From: Litoditis marina
Taxonomy: Eukaryota > Nematoda > Chromadorea > Rhabditida > Rhabditidae
Length of the DNA stretch: 64,000 bases
Direction: 5' to 3'
NCBI GenBank assembly: GCA_964036275.1
Contig: OZ038433.1
Location: 32,335,336-32,399,335, forward strand
Each line of letters begins with the position of its first letter. The stretch's first letter is position 1. The translations under genes and the position numbers were made by a program. Shown here piece by piece: positions 63,246-64,000 of this stretch. Below the pieces are notes generated by a model. The model was given only the letters and a program-made list of their open reading frames with translations, made no database searches and was not told the origin of the DNA.

Positions 63246-64000
63246 TTTGTTTTCTACTGATGTGTGACACTTGATGAGTCTACATGTTTTCCCACATCTA
63301 GGTTGTGTTTTGCAGCTGTTTTTCTAACGGAAGCTATTTCTATAGGACGCGTATGTTTCTCTATTGTACCGGTTAATAGATTTGGTGATGTAATGTGGTC
63401 TGCATGTTTATAAATAATTTGTTTTTTTTGTCTTCTGTTGGATGGCAACTATGGCATAGTTTTAGCATTGCTTCGTATATTTTAGTTCTGTAAAACTGGT
63501 AAATGTTCCCCTGAAGCCTGGTAAATACATTTAGTATACTGGTTAAAATCTTGATCTAATTGATTCTCGAAATTATGATCCATGTTTTCATTTCATTCGC
63601 TCTTGTAAACACTGAAACACTGGTACCTTAGGCATTTGCTATAAATAACACGTGGTTTGTTTTGGACTCTTCTCAAAACAAGTTGACCTCCGACTTGTTT
63701 GACCTCGCTCTCTCGTTTATCTCACTTTCGCTGCTGATTAAATCGGTCAGACCCCCGTTGCGCGAGCATAGATCGTCGACTGCGGAGGGGATCCCCGCGG
63801 GTAGTCTTCCATCGGATTCTATCTCTTCCTCTCTTTATATATTTCTCTCTCTCCTCTTTCTCTCTTTGTCTTCTTTCATTGTCACTGTCTTCCTATTGCC
63901 CCCCCCCCCCCCTCTTTCTCTCCCCCTCTCACTTTCTTTCTATCTTTCTCTCTCCTTCTCTTTATCTTACTACACACTTCTTCCCTCACCGTCTCGCTCT
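63116..64000. other. 3' flank of transketolase ending in a pyrimidine-rich tract
   Basis: No further coding exon. From about 63820 to 64000 the plus strand is almost all C and T (TCTCTCTC, CTTTCTTTC, and a run of 14 C at about 63900). It may be a microsatellite or the promoter of a gene beyond the edge. Confidence 0.6.

Overview
The window looks like nuclear DNA of a nematode, probably a rhabditid-type worm. Every recognisable gene is cut into short coding exons (33 to 183 bp). Introns mostly end in TTTTCAG or a near variant. One gene is a seven-transmembrane receptor resembling the nematode-specific Srt chemoreceptors, and the transketolase reads like the nematode protein along its whole length. 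The species assignment is inference. All gene models below were assembled by hand from splice signals, reading phase and family motifs; phases close exactly at every listed junction.

Layout from left to right. (1) 1-2967, minus strand: a secreted protein with signal peptide, a six-cysteine saposin-like segment and a zinc N-acetylmuramoyl-L-alanine amidase domain, running off the left edge. (2) 3 to 6.5 kb: duplicated repeats and a composite element with a 280-bp tandem array rich in GGCGCC. (3) 7129-11858, minus: Srt-like chemoreceptor, with a transposon-like hairpin element in its last intron. (4) 12 to 20 kb: gene-poor DNA with dispersed repeats and a second copy of the composite element. 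(5) 20211-27283, plus: CLN7/MFSD8-like major facilitator transporter. (6) 29108-34271, minus: MAPKAP kinase 2/3 orthologue, convergent with the transporter. (7) 35078-41613, plus: cereblon (Lon-like N-terminal part plus CULT domain), divergent from the kinase. (8) 42216-51635, plus: U1A/U2B''-type snRNP protein, whose 7.4-kb last intron holds a 149-bp minisatellite and tRNA-like sequences. (9) 51915-54767, plus: HscB-type iron-sulfur co-chaperone. (10) 56055-63115, plus: complete 615-aa transketolase. A pyrimidine-rich tract closes the window.

Cereblon, the snRNP protein and HscB lie in one orientation with short gaps and an acceptor-like TTNCAG just before each ATG, so they may form a trans-spliced operon. 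The genes do not form a single pathway: RNA splicing, iron-sulfur biogenesis, the pentose-phosphate pathway, stress kinase signalling, ubiquitin ligase substrate recognition, lysosomal transport, chemosensation and bacterial cell-wall degradation are all represented.

The most striking item is the intron-bearing saposin-like/amidase gene: a bacterial-type peptidoglycan hydrolase with all its catalytic residues, in an animal gene with a signal peptide. Other points of note are a 33-bp in-frame microexon and an altered activation loop in the MK2 kinase, a conserved tri-tryptophan pocket in cereblon, and repeated copying of exon 3' ends into downstream introns.
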